In this document: positions 6,536 through 12,121 of the stretch, in pieces | How the letters are laid out: every line of letters begins with the position of its first letter | Numbering within the stretch: position 1 is the first letter of the stretch | Virus record (IMG/VR): IMGVR_UViG_3300044844_000115 | Coordinates: 1-22,930 of that record | From: a virus | Direction: 5' to 3' (one strand) | DNA length: 22,930 bases | Notes under the pieces: model-generated | The model's input: only the letters and a program-made list of their open reading frames with translations | The model's database searches: none | What the model was told of the DNA's origin: nothing | Made by a program: the position numbers and the translations under genes

Positions 6536-7324
6536 TTAATCTCCGCAGAAACATTCAATTGTCGTATCACCAAACAATTGAGTTTGCTCTCTGTTAAATT
6601 TTGCCATTTGTTTGTAAGTTGGTTTGTCTTTTGCAAATCTTGCGCCAATCTTTTCTTCTTGCTTTTCCCACCATATCGTTCTTAATGGGTTTTGCTGAAT
6701 AAGGCTTGTAAGTATTGCAGTTCCTTTTAAAAAACACAAATCACAGTTTGAAGCGCCTGAAGCTTTTGGCAATCTTAAATCAAAACTATGATTATCCCAA
6801 AAATCCCAAATGTCTTTTTCAGAAACACCACTTCTAGCTAATGGCATTAACTTGTCTTCTTGTTGTGATATTTTTGCAACCCTTCTTGGCTCGTCAGCTC
6901 TAATTCCCACAAAAGTGTCGTATTCTTTAATGCCAATAGACTTTAAATACCTGTGGATAGCTTTAACTTTTAACTCTTGTGTGCAAAATCTTTGCGATTG
7001 ATTAGGCAGGTATTTGGCCTTATCAATAAGCTGTTCAAAAGGCTCACCGTTACGACTAGCTATTTCGTAAGTTACCAATTCATAGAACGGCTTTATTTTG
7101 CGATACTCAATCCACACGATAGGCACACCCCATGACATAGAGCAATCATGCACAAACTTTAGCGTAGCTTCCTCTTCTTTGCCTGTGTTAGCAAAGCAAA
7201 CAATGGCTTCAGGTGGCAATTTGCCGCCATGAGCTTCCAATACTTTCCACAACATATAAGCTGATGTCCGACCACCACTAAAGCTAATTACGGTTGGCTC
7301 TGTAATCAAGTATGGGTTACTCAT
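6536..7324 (-). CDS. PAPS-reductase-like PP-loop protein
   Basis: This 262-aa protein belongs to the adenine-nucleotide alpha-hydrolase superfamily, PAPS-reductase-like branch. The nucleotide-binding PP-loop FSGGRTSAYML is at residues 15-25. FANTGKEEEATLKFV follows, then FCTQELKVKAIHRYLK and a VGIRADEPRR block, and two Cys clusters: CDLCFLKG and the terminal ECFCGD. The FCTxxLKxxA and Cys motifs are typical of the stand-alone phage PAPS-reductase-domain proteins, whose substrate is not settled; related folds act in DNA phosphorothioation (DndC) and 7-deazaguanine synthesis (QueC). ATG at 7324 has an AGAGG ribosome site; a TTG two codons earlier is possible. It is sandwiched between primase and helicase genes, which favours a nucleic-acid role over sulfur assimilation. 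Confidence 0.82.
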   Translation of the reverse strand: MSNPYLITEPTVISFSGGRTSAYMLWKVLEAHGGKLPPEAIVCFANTGKEEEATLKFVHDCSMSWGVPIVWIEYRKIKPFYELVTYEIASRNGEPFEQLIDKAKYLPNQSQRFCTQELKVKAIHRYLKSIGIKEYDTFVGIRADEPRRVAKISQQEDKLMPLARSGVSEKDIWDFWDNHSFDLRLPKASGASNCDLCFLKGTAILTSLIQQNPLRTIWWEKQEEKIGARFAKDKPTYKQMAKFNREQTQLFGDTTIECFCGD

Positions 7325-7721
7325 AATCAACCGCCTCTCTAATTCTTTCGTAAGCTAACTGTAAACGCTGTAAGTCAGTTTCGTCAAGCTCTTTATTTTT
7401 CTTTAGCTCAAACGCTGCTAGGAGAACGATTTGCGACTCATACTTGATGGCTTCTAAAATGTCTGTGGCGTAAAACTTCTTCTTAACTGGTGCTTTGTGA
7501 TGTACCTGCTCTGGAAACAAGTCACCTATGTCAACACCTATCGCCCCGACAACATCAATGGCACTGCACCCAGCAAAGCAATGCAATAGTATGTGGCCGT
7601 CAGCCTCCTCTTTAATGGATAGGCTGGGGCTTCTGTCATCGTGAGCTGGGCAACAAGCTAACCATGAGTTGCGTCCAGTAGACTTAACTTTGTTTAATCG
7701 GCCTAATAGATTGTTAATCAT
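7317..7721 (-). CDS. CHC2 zinc-finger primase-like protein without TOPRIM domain
   Basis: This 134-aa protein holds the DnaG-type zinc-binding domain: CCPAHDDRSPSLSI (Cys and His ligands at about residues 22-26) followed by LLHCFAGCSAID (Cys pair at about 48 and 52). The rest of a DnaG primase (TOPRIM catalytic core) is missing; residues 75-134 are helical and charged. It may be a DNA-recognition part of the replication complex, or work with the host primase or another phage polypeptide. ATGA overlap with the initiator gene upstream and the helicase two genes downstream place it in the replication module. Confidence 0.85.
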   Translation of the reverse strand: MINNLLGRLNKVKSTGRNSWLACCPAHDDRSPSLSIKEEADGHILLHCFAGCSAIDVVGAIGVDIGDLFPEQVHHKAPVKKKFYATDILEAIKYESQIVLLAAFELKKNKELDETDLQRLQLAYERIREAVDYE

Positions 7722-8383
7722 ATAGCACCTGCAAATATATCGGCATAAGATTCACCAGGGTTTTCATCTTCCCAGCGAGAGTTATTGATATAGGTGGCCG
7801 CCATGGGGATAAAGCCGCCCTTCCATTGCCTAGTTTCTTTTTGCCACGAAAGAGCTGACAAAACTAAATCTAAGTTAGGCTTGTGTTTGTCCCAAGATTT
7901 TTTAGCTTGAGCCTTATTATCTTTATTTGGGTAAGCAGACCAAAATGTATCAAACCCCTCGTGTATATGTTTAATCTTTTCTATTCTCTTCTCTTCTCTT
8001 ACCTCGGATATTCTAGGGACACTCTCGGGACACTCTCGGGACATCTTGTATCTCATTGAATCTCTTAAGATTTGTTGAGTGTATTCGTCTGCCCTAGTTG
8101 CCATTTTTAAACAGCTAATTACACCGTCAATATCTTCAAATAATTCTAATTCAACCATGTAAGTCATAATATGCTGAACTAAATCGCTGCTTAATTTAAA
8201 GTCATCAGCTATCAATTCTGCATCGTGTTCTAACTCAAAAGTTAAATTATGCTTTTCAACATTCCTAGCGATTAGCTCTAAACAATACCAATATATGCCG
8301 TAACCTTGTGCGCCATACTTTAATCTTAACTTTTTTAGCTTGGCATCATTACTTGCATCTGAATCATGCTTAAACCATTTCAT
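7718..8383 (-). CDS. Phage replication initiator, Lin1244-like N-terminal domain
   Basis: This 221-aa protein is the first gene of the leftward operon. Residues 1-85 (WFKHDSDASNDAKLKKLR, then YGIYWYCLELIARN) match the Lin1244/Lin1753-type (DUF4373) winged-helix domain of phage replication proteins. Residues about 143-210 carry the FDTFWSAYP...W pattern, with GGFIPMAATYINNSRWEDE at the end, that I associate with phage and plasmid initiators and helicase loaders. The linker between them (residues 115-136) is encoded by 11-bp tandem repeats, a likely origin as in the lambda O gene. The start has GGAG 7 nt upstream, directly after a terminator hairpin. Helicase and CHC2 genes follow downstream. 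Confidence 0.8.
   Translation of the reverse strand: MKWFKHDSDASNDAKLKKLRLKYGAQGYGIYWYCLELIARNVEKHNLTFELEHDAELIADDFKLSSDLVQHIMTYMVELELFEDIDGVISCLKMATRADEYTQQILRDSMRYKMSRECPESVPRISEVREEKRIEKIKHIHEGFDTFWSAYPNKDNKAQAKKSWDKHKPNLDLVLSALSWQKETRQWKGGFIPMAATYINNSRWEDENPGESYADIFAGAI
7977..8041 (-). repeat. Candidate replication origin: 11-bp iterons and polypurine tract
   Basis: On the minus strand two exact copies of TCCCGAGAGTG (8041-8031, 8030-8020) are followed by a degenerate copy TCCCTAGAATA (8019-8009, 8 of 11) and a weaker TCCGAGGTAAG (8008-7998). All begin at exact 11-bp steps. A purine-only AGAAG/AGAGA tract follows (7997-7977). The period is not a multiple of three, so the repeat is not driven by protein sequence. 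It lies inside the initiator gene between its two domains, as oriLambda lies in O. Confidence 0.55.
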
Positions 8384-8394
8384 TTGTTTTCTCC

Positions 8395-8485
8395 AAAAAA
8401 AAGGGCTGCTACCTAGGTGGGACTAGCACCTAAATAACAACCCTTGACACCAGAGGCATCATTAATTGCGACCTCTAGTCCAGGC
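8395..8485 (-). promoter_or_regulatory. Leader RNA with terminator hairpin and competing helices (attenuator)
   Basis: In transcript sense, GGGTTGTTA (8443-8435) pairs over nine positions (two G-U) with TAGCAGCCC (8411-8403). Inside that, AGGTG/CACCT form a second 5-bp stem, and eight T follow (8402-8395), an intrinsic terminator only 12 nt before the initiator ATG. Its 7-nt loop CTAGTCC (8426-8420) is the exact complement of GGACTAG at the very start of the leader (8481-8475). The overlapping CTAGAGG (8478-8472) can instead pair with CCTCTGG (8456-8450). These pairings exclude each other, which is the logic of an attenuator or antiterminator. Pairings are read directly; function is inferred. 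Confidence 0.65.
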
Positions 8486-8490
8486 CATTA

Positions 8491-8519
8491 ATCATACCAC
8501 TACCAACAGTCTAGCACAA
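8491..8519 (-). promoter_or_regulatory. Leftward early promoter (replication operon)
   Basis: The -10 box TATGAT (8496-8491), preceded by TGG (extended -10), lies 17 nt after a weak -35 TTGTGC (8519-8514). An overlapping alternative is TTGGAC (8537-8532) with TAGACT (8513-8508) at 18 nt. The first would start the RNA near 8485, just ahead of the attenuator elements. The weak -35 suggests activation or extended -10 use. Confidence 0.55.
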
Positions 8520-8542
8520 ATACCCCTAAAAGTCCAATAACT

Positions 8543-8576
8543 TTTACTTATGATTAGCTAGTTGTTTATAAGTAAA
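8543..8576. promoter_or_regulatory. Inverted repeat in the divergent control region, possible operator
   Basis: TTTACTTAT at 8543-8551 and its exact complement ATAAGTAAA at 8568-8576 are separated by 16 nt. The pair lies between the leftward and rightward promoters, upstream of both. It could be a two-site operator or a looping element. No other copies were seen. Confidence 0.4.
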
Positions 8577-8592
8577 TAGTATTAAATAACGC

Positions 8593-8620
8593 TTGACAGC
8601 TTCCAAGGCTGGAATATAAT
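8593..8620 (+). promoter_or_regulatory. Rightward early promoter with internal operator
   Basis: Consensus TTGACA (8593-8598) and consensus TATAAT (8615-8620) are separated by 16 nt. The spacer itself holds the palindrome TTCCA-AGGC-TGGAA (8601-8614). A protein bound there would cover both promoter boxes. The same palindrome with a different centre recurs at 9622-9635. Confidence 0.85.
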
Positions 8621-8650
8621 GGACACATCAACAACGCAATGGAGATTAAC

Positions 8651-8815
8651 ATGGCATATCAGCCTAATTGCAGAAAAGAAAATTTAACATCAGCTCCTCA
8701 ATTTCAAATTGATGGCGTTATTATTACAGCTAGTCAGTTTATGCACAATGAATGGTGGTATGTAATTAATAATGAATGGTGTGTTGAATCAACCGTTTCA
8801 ATTAAAGGAGATTAA
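8651..8815 (+). CDS. Small hypothetical early protein
   Basis: This 54-aa first gene of the rightward operon starts about 25 nt after the promoter and has GGAG 6 nt before ATG. It starts MAYQPNCRKENL and contains a Trp/Tyr-rich HNEWWYVINNEWCVE stretch (about residues 32-46). It is unrecognised. First early genes of phages often encode host-takeover proteins, but nothing here shows that. The next gene follows 1 nt after its stop, with an identical GGAGATTAAT ribosome site. Confidence 0.7.
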   Translation: MAYQPNCRKENLTSAPQFQIDGVIITASQFMHNEWWYVINNEWCVESTVSIKGD

Positions 8816-8816
8816 T

Positions 8817-9146
8817 ATGAATTTAGATACAGCAATTATTTACAGCTCAAACCCACATCTACGAGGCAAAACATTTGATGTGTACTGGGAATTATTAGAA
8901 GGTCAATCAAAGGTTATGATTCCCGATGACATTGTTGTTAAGTCTTTAGAAAAACAAGATGACGCAGAAAATCTTTTAATTGGTTTAGATGCACAATCTG
9001 TTAAAGATGTAACTCGTTCTGTTTACGATGTAGTTATCAAACGCCATTTAGCTAATTACATGAGCCAATTTACACCTGAGCAACTTCGTGCAAATGATAA
9101 TGCTGTAGCTGCTTATAACACTTCAAAAGGATGGACAAATGACTGA
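8817..9146 (+). CDS. Hypothetical early protein
   Basis: This 109-aa soluble protein has no recognised family. The ATG at 8817 is chosen over upstream in-frame starts because GGAG lies 6 nt before it. It is acidic in the middle (IPDDIVVKSLEKQDDAENLL) and ends with helical and polar segments (QFTPEQLRANDNAVAAYN). It has no Cys pairs, membrane segment or nucleotide-binding motif. It is the second gene of the early rightward operon and overlaps the next small gene by 8 nt. Confidence 0.75.
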   Translation: MNLDTAIIYSSNPHLRGKTFDVYWELLEGQSKVMIPDDIVVKSLEKQDDAENLLIGLDAQSVKDVTRSVYDVVIKRHLANYMSQFTPEQLRANDNAVAAYNTSKGWTND

Positions 9147-9255
9147 TTACAAAAATTACAAACCTAAAGCAGACCTTACACCATGGATAGAAGGCATTTG
9201 CTTTGTTGGTGTGGTTTTATTGTCAATTTTCTTATATTTACTATTGGTGGCCTAA
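9139..9255 (+). CDS. 38-aa single-pass membrane protein
   Basis: This short gene has an AGGA ribosome site 7 nt before ATG and overlaps the previous stop. A polar N-terminus (MTDYKNYKPKADLTPW) is followed by one hydrophobic helix spanning about residues 19-38 (ICFVGVVLLSIFLYLLLVA). It resembles the tiny inner-membrane proteins many phages make early. The function is unknown. Confidence 0.6.
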   Translation: MTDYKNYKPKADLTPWIEGICFVGVVLLSIFLYLLLVA

Positions 9256-9256
9256 T

Positions 9257-9451
9257 ATGACATTTCCTAAAAACATAGATTGGGAAGCCACAGAAGAAAA
9301 GCATGAAGCTGCGTTTTGGAACTGGTGCTTAGGTGAGGGTTACCATAACGAGGATTACATCTTAGATAACTATGGTGATCTGTTTGAGAGTTTCGCAGAC
9401 GGTCTTAACGAGGAGGACTTTGTATATGAGCCAGCAACAATACCAGGCTGA
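9257..9451 (+). CDS. Small acidic hypothetical protein
   Basis: This 64-aa, strongly acidic protein (FPKNIDWEATEEKHEAAFWN, later YILDNYGDLFESFADGLNEE) starts at the ATG 1 nt after the membrane-protein stop, with GGTGG upstream. No family is recognised. High acidity and small size are consistent with a DNA-mimic or inhibitor protein, but that is only a possibility. Confidence 0.65.
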   Translation: MTFPKNIDWEATEEKHEAAFWNWCLGEGYHNEDYILDNYGDLFESFADGLNEEDFVYEPATIPG

Positions 9452-9614
9452 AGTAATGGACGAGCTGGCTATGCAAGAATGGGTTGATTACCCATCAGAC
9501 ATTCAATACAGCTCTTTACTTGGATCACCAAATATATGTTTAATATGTGGCAATCCGCAAAACAATAAAACAATCTGCTGTGGAATAAATAGCTTTTGCA
9601 ATACAAGAGATTGA
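9426..9614 (+). CDS. Small Cys-rich hypothetical protein
   Basis: This 62-aa protein starts at the ATG at 9426, backed by GAGGAGG 9 nt upstream, and overlaps the previous gene by 26 nt. The C-terminal half has five Cys (ICLICG, ICCG, FC) in a pattern that could bind zinc. It is unrecognised. Confidence 0.6.
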   Translation: MSQQQYQAEVMDELAMQEWVDYPSDIQYSSLLGSPNICLICGNPQNNKTICCGINSFCNTRD

Positions 9615-9635
9615 TGTATAATTCCAATTTTGGAA
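9595..9635 (+). promoter_or_regulatory. Promoter and second TTCCA-N4-TGGAA operator before the HTH gene
   Basis: A consensus TATAAT (9617-9622) has TTTGCA (4 of 6) 16 nt upstream at 9595-9600. The palindrome TTCCA-ATTT-TGGAA covers 9622-9635, over the likely start site and just before the AGGAG of the HTH gene. It shares the 5-bp arms and 4-bp gap with the palindrome in the promoter at 8593-8620. No third copy was seen on reading the window. Confidence 0.55.
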
Positions 9636-9647
9636 CAGGAGAAAGTA

Positions 9648-9785
9648 GTGACGATTTACACAGTAGAAGAAATAGCGCAACAAATGGGCAAGTCTGGCAG
9701 ATGGGTCAGACAGCTCTGTATCAAGGGCAAGTTAAAAGCAATTAAACACGGCCATTCTTGGGTCATATTGGAGGCATGGAAATGA
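9648..9785 (+). CDS. Excisionase/MerR-type helix-turn-helix protein, GTG start
   Basis: This 45-aa protein consists of one helix-turn-helix: YTVEEIAQQMGKSGRWVRQL (residues 4-23) followed by CIKGKLKAIKHGHSWVI, the wing typical of helix_turn_helix_17/excisionase-type domains. The start is GTG at 9648, with AGGAG 6 nt before it. Its own upstream region carries the palindrome also found in the main early promoter, so it is the best candidate in view for the early regulator. No integrase is present, so a true excisionase role is less likely. Its stop overlaps the next gene as ATGA. Confidence 0.72.
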   Translation: MTIYTVEEIAQQMGKSGRWVRQLCIKGKLKAIKHGHSWVILEAWK

Positions 9786-10012
9786 TTACACATTTAAATT
9801 TAGAAGCTGGCGTTACTTTAGAAGTTGAATACGATTACGAGCAACCAACCTACGCTTACTTTGGTGACTTGGAAGCTTTAACAGAACCAAGAGCAGAGTC
9901 TAAATCAGCTTTGTATCTAGGCGTTGATGTATTGCCATTGATTCGTGCATTAGGTTTGTATAACGAGCTTAACCTTATCCTAGTAGCAAACATGGAGGCA
10001 ATAGATGAGTAA
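9782..10012 (+). CDS. Hypothetical protein
   Basis: This is a 76-aa acidic protein (THLNLEAGVTLEVEYDYEQP, then YLGVDVLPLIRALGLYNELN), unrecognised. ATG at 9782 has GGAGG 7 nt upstream inside the HTH gene; an ATG two codons earlier is possible. It overlaps the ERF gene by 8 nt, so it may be a recombination accessory. Confidence 0.65.
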   Translation: MITHLNLEAGVTLEVEYDYEQPTYAYFGDLEALTEPRAESKSALYLGVDVLPLIRALGLYNELNLILVANMEAIDE

Positions 10013-10622
10013 TGTATACAAAAAGCTTATGGACGCTAGAATCCAGCTACAGAACACAAAGCTTAACAAGTCTGGTCATAACAAGTTTGCTGGTTATAGA
10101 TACTTTGAACTTGGTGACTTCTTACCTACAATCAATACAATCTTTTGGAACTTAGGTTTGTGTGGCACAGTTAGCTTTACAGCCGACCTAGCAACATTAA
10201 CCATTACCGACATAGATGATGGCTCACAGATAACCATCACTAGCCCTATGGGTAGCGCAGCGTTAAAAGGTTGCCACGAAGTGCAGAATGTGGGTGCTGT
10301 TGAAACATACCAGCGCAGATACTTGTGGGTTTCAGCTATGGAAATTGTGGAGCATGATGTTTTAGACGCTGTCACAGGAACGGACACAGGCACACCAGCA
10401 AAAAAGCCTGAACTTGAGCTAAAGCAACCAGAGTTTAGCAAAGAAGAAATGGATATACTGCATGAGTTGGCTGATTCGTTTACAGCGTTTGTAGCTGACG
10501 GCAATCCACAAGAGGCTAAAGTAACATGGGATTCACTAGACAATGACCAAAAGTTAGTCTTGTGGGGCTTATTAGATAGCAAGACACGGTCAACATTTAA
10601 AAAACATCAAAAAGGGAACTAA
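10005..10622 (+). CDS. erf: ERF-family single-strand annealing recombinase
   Basis: This 205-aa protein is of the P22 Erf family, which binds single-stranded DNA and anneals or circularises phage DNA. Typical segments are [20 protein letters not shown] (about residues 20-39), [20 protein letters not shown] and [19 protein letters not shown] (about 100-117). They are followed by a Thr/Pro/Lys linker and an acidic helical C-terminal region. It sits directly before an SSB-like gene, a usual pairing. The start overlaps the preceding gene by 8 nt. Confidence 0.92.
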   Translation: MSNVYKKLMDARIQLQNTKLNKSGHNKFAGYRYFELGDFLPTINTIFWNLGLCGTVSFTADLATLTITDIDDGSQITITSPMGSAALKGCHEVQNVGAVETYQRRYLWVSAMEIVEHDVLDAVTGTDTGTPAKKPELELKQPEFSKEEMDILHELADSFTAFVADGNPQEAKVTWDSLDNDQKLVLWGLLDSKTRSTFKKHQKGN

Positions 10623-10623
10623 C

Positions 10624-10881
10624 ATGGCACAATACGAGCAACGAGATAACAGCGGCAGTCTTTTTAAAAACAACCGCAAAGAAAAAGATACACACCCTGA
10701 CTACACAGGTAACTGCATGGTCAACGGCAAAGAGATGCGTATGTCAGCCTGGTTAAAAGAAGGCAAATCAGGCAAGTTCTTTAGCTTTTCATTTAGCGAG
10801 CCGTATGTAAAAGATGGTGAACCAGCTAAAGCAAATGGCTATCAGCCACAAAATGATGAAGATTCGTCTATTCCATTTTAA
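10624..10881 (+). CDS. SSB-like single-stranded DNA-binding protein
   Basis: This 85-aa protein ends in NDEDSSIPF, the acidic-hydrophobic tip by which SSBs recruit partners. The body ([20 protein letters not shown], then KFFSFSFSE) reads as strands of a small OB-fold with aromatic residues. It is much shorter than bacterial SSB. It follows the ERF gene after 1 nt, so the two probably work together in recombination. A short hairpin follows its stop. Confidence 0.75.
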   Translation: MAQYEQRDNSGSLFKNNRKEKDTHPDYTGNCMVNGKEMRMSAWLKEGKSGKFFSFSFSEPYVKDGEPAKANGYQPQNDEDSSIPF

Positions 10882-10884
10882 GAA

Positions 10885-10900
10885 AAGGGCGAAAGCCCTT
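10885..10900 (+). promoter_or_regulatory. GAAA-tetraloop hairpin between SSB-like gene and next ribosome site
   Basis: AAGGGC-GAAA-GCCCTT forms a 6-bp stem capped by a stable GNRA loop, 3 nt after the SSB-like stop and just before the next gene's GGAGG. There is no T tract, so it is not a clear terminator. It may stabilise the upstream mRNA end or tune downstream translation. Confidence 0.5.
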
Positions 10901-10912
10901 CTAGGAGGCAAT

Positions 10913-11098
10913 ATGTTAAATATCTTACCGTATTATCCATCTGTAGGCATGATTAATGATTTAAGACTGCTTTCACCACCTCCAGAAGGGGTCGTAGAGG
11001 CTCGTAAAGAGGCCGTAGAACGATTAAAAATAGAACTTGATACAAAGTATCGTCTGCACCCACAAAACTTCGTTAAACGGGCTAAAACAACATCATGA
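10913..11098 (+). CDS. Small hypothetical protein
   Basis: This 61-aa protein has AGGAGG 6 nt before ATG. It starts MLNILPYYPSVGMINDL, with a Pro-rich LLSPPPEGV and then a charged helix (EARKEAVERLKIELD). It is unrecognised. The stop overlaps the next start as ATGA. Confidence 0.65.
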   Translation: MLNILPYYPSVGMINDLRLLSPPPEGVVEARKEAVERLKIELDTKYRLHPQNFVKRAKTTS

Positions 11099-11316
11099 AA
11101 ATACAACTAGATTTTACCGACCACGATAATTTGTTGTTAGACATTCGTGAAGCTTTGTTTATAACTTTGCTTAAAGCTGAATTAATGGACAGCGAGATGA
11201 GTTTAGAAAGGTCTTACCATAAAGATGACAAAGCTATGTTTAAGGCAAACATCAAAGCTTGTAAAGTTTTGTTGACTTACTACACAGCGGAGGTAGACCC
11301 TGAATGGAAAAGCTAG
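11095..11316 (+). CDS. Small hypothetical protein
   Basis: This 73-aa, mostly helical protein (MKIQLDFTDHDNLLLDIREA, later MFKANIKACKVLLTYYTAE) has no known motif. It is coupled to its neighbours by ATGA upstream and a 13-nt overlap downstream. Confidence 0.65.
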   Translation: MKIQLDFTDHDNLLLDIREALFITLLKAELMDSEMSLERSYHKDDKAMFKANIKACKVLLTYYTAEVDPEWKS

Positions 11317-11474
11317 ACGAAAAGAATGTAGAGAGTTTTGGCGAAGCTGTGCGTAGAATAGTATTAAGTGTGCCTAATACGACAAACAGTAACTTAGGCC
11401 AGTTGATTGAGAATATCTACCTGCGATTTCAAGGGGAAGCTGAACGAGATGCTAGGGAGGCTAGAAACAAATGA
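11304..11474 (+). CDS. Small hypothetical protein
   Basis: This 56-aa charged helical protein (MEKLDEKNVESFGEAVRRIV, ending EAERDAREARNK) has GGAGG 10 nt upstream. It overlaps its neighbours at both ends (13 nt, then ATGA). No family is recognised. Confidence 0.6.
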   Translation: MEKLDEKNVESFGEAVRRIVLSVPNTTNSNLGQLIENIYLRFQGEAERDAREARNK

Positions 11475-11689
11475 TTATTAATGTAAAACACATAAAAGAA
11501 AACGATGATGGCAGTGCTATCTGTGAAATAGACATGGATGACGATGCTAAACGATGGCTGATTGAGCGAGGCTTTATTGCTGTGCTAACAGAGGCTTTAA
11601 AGAAAGACCCAGCCTGGTGGACTGAAGAAGACGAGAAACGCATGGACATAGTGGGTGCTAATGGCCCTACAGGAGAACACTATGAGTGA
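11471..11689 (+). CDS. Small acidic hypothetical protein
   Basis: This 72-aa protein (IINVKHIKENDDGSAICEID, then DDDAKRWLIERGFIAVLTEA) resembles small phage proteins of unknown role that have a beta-hairpin followed by a helix. It ends just after the start of the DUF3310 gene, overlapping by 8 nt. Confidence 0.65.
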   Translation: MIINVKHIKENDDGSAICEIDMDDDAKRWLIERGFIAVLTEALKKDPAWWTEEDEKRMDIVGANGPTGEHYE

Positions 11690-11951
11690 TGGTATGTCAG
11701 AGCAAGCATGGGAAGAGTCTATGGAGCAAGTGGACGCTTTAATGAAACAGGTAGGTGGCAATCATTACGCTAGTATGGCCATACAGCCAGTAGAATTTAT
11801 AGTGGCTAACAACCTAACTTTTCTTGAGGGTAATGTGGTTAAGTATATATCTAGGCATCATGCTAAGAATGGTGCTGACGATGTAAGAAAAGCTATACAC
11901 TATTGTGAATTAATCTTACGGACGGTATACCATGATACAGACTATAATTGA
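11682..11951 (+). CDS. DUF3310 (SaV-like) protein
   Basis: This 89-aa protein carries the DUF3310 signature common in phages: VGGNHYASMAIQPVEFI (about residues 24-40), FLEGNVVKYISRHHAKNG (about 47-64) and DDVRKAIHYCELIL (about 66-79). The family has been described as nucleotide-kinase-like from phage SaV, but the activity is not firmly established. The ATG at 11682 keeps the overlap short; earlier in-frame starts run deeper into the previous gene. Confidence 0.85.
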   Translation: MSDGMSEQAWEESMEQVDALMKQVGGNHYASMAIQPVEFIVANNLTFLEGNVVKYISRHHAKNGADDVRKAIHYCELILRTVYHDTDYN

Positions 11952-12033
11952 GTATGTGCTGTGCTATTCCACAGCTTTTGGGCTGGGTTTAGCTTGTGGA
12001 TTGTTTATTGCTTATAAAACAAGTAAGGCGTAG
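11932..12033 (+). CDS. 33-aa membrane peptide
   Basis: This short reading frame ends the rightward operon. It encodes one hydrophobic helix (about residues 11-28, including STAFGLGLACGLFIAY) with a basic tail. It overlaps the DUF3310 gene by 20 nt. The ribosome site is weak (GGACGG), so translation is less certain than for the other small genes. Confidence 0.45.
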   Translation: MIQTIIEYVLCYSTAFGLGLACGLFIAYKTSKA

Positions 12034-12044
12034 ATTTGGTAGTT

Positions 12045-12105
12045 GTTACATGTAACGCAGAAAGCCGAAAAACTCGTTACTTACTACATCCTCTAATGTC
12101 GGCTT
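12045..12105. other. Palindrome and long stem-loop between convergent operons
   Basis: GTTACATGTAAC (12045-12056) is a perfect 12-bp palindrome. Next to it, AAGCCGA (12062-12068) pairs with TCGGCTT (12099-12105) across 30 nt. Neither is followed by a T tract on either strand, so these are not clear terminators. They lie between the 3' ends of the rightward operon and of pqqA, and might protect or process one of the RNAs. Confidence 0.4.
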
Positions 12106-12121
12106 AACCGCCTAAAAACAA

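Noticed and set aside
5566-6648. Longer helicase start at 6648
   Set aside because: It would overlap the PP-loop gene by over 110 nt, while ATG 6534 has GGAG at ideal spacing right after the previous stop.
7977-8041. CRISPR-like repeats
   Set aside because: Units are only 11 bp and contiguous with no spacers; they are tandem iterons within a coding gene.
8450-8485. preQ1 riboswitch in the leader of the operon with the DpdA-like gene
   Set aside because: The A-rich tail and compact pseudoknot of preQ1-I are missing, and the loop-stem arrangement differs.
8472-8486. Tiny leader peptide frames (8 and 10 codons) in the leftward leader
   Set aside because: No ribosome site, and the first ATG is at or before the expected transcription start; the RNA pairings explain the leader better.
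9648-9785. True excisionase with lysogeny module
   Set aside because: No integrase, cI-type repressor or attachment site is visible; the protein is better viewed as an early regulator.
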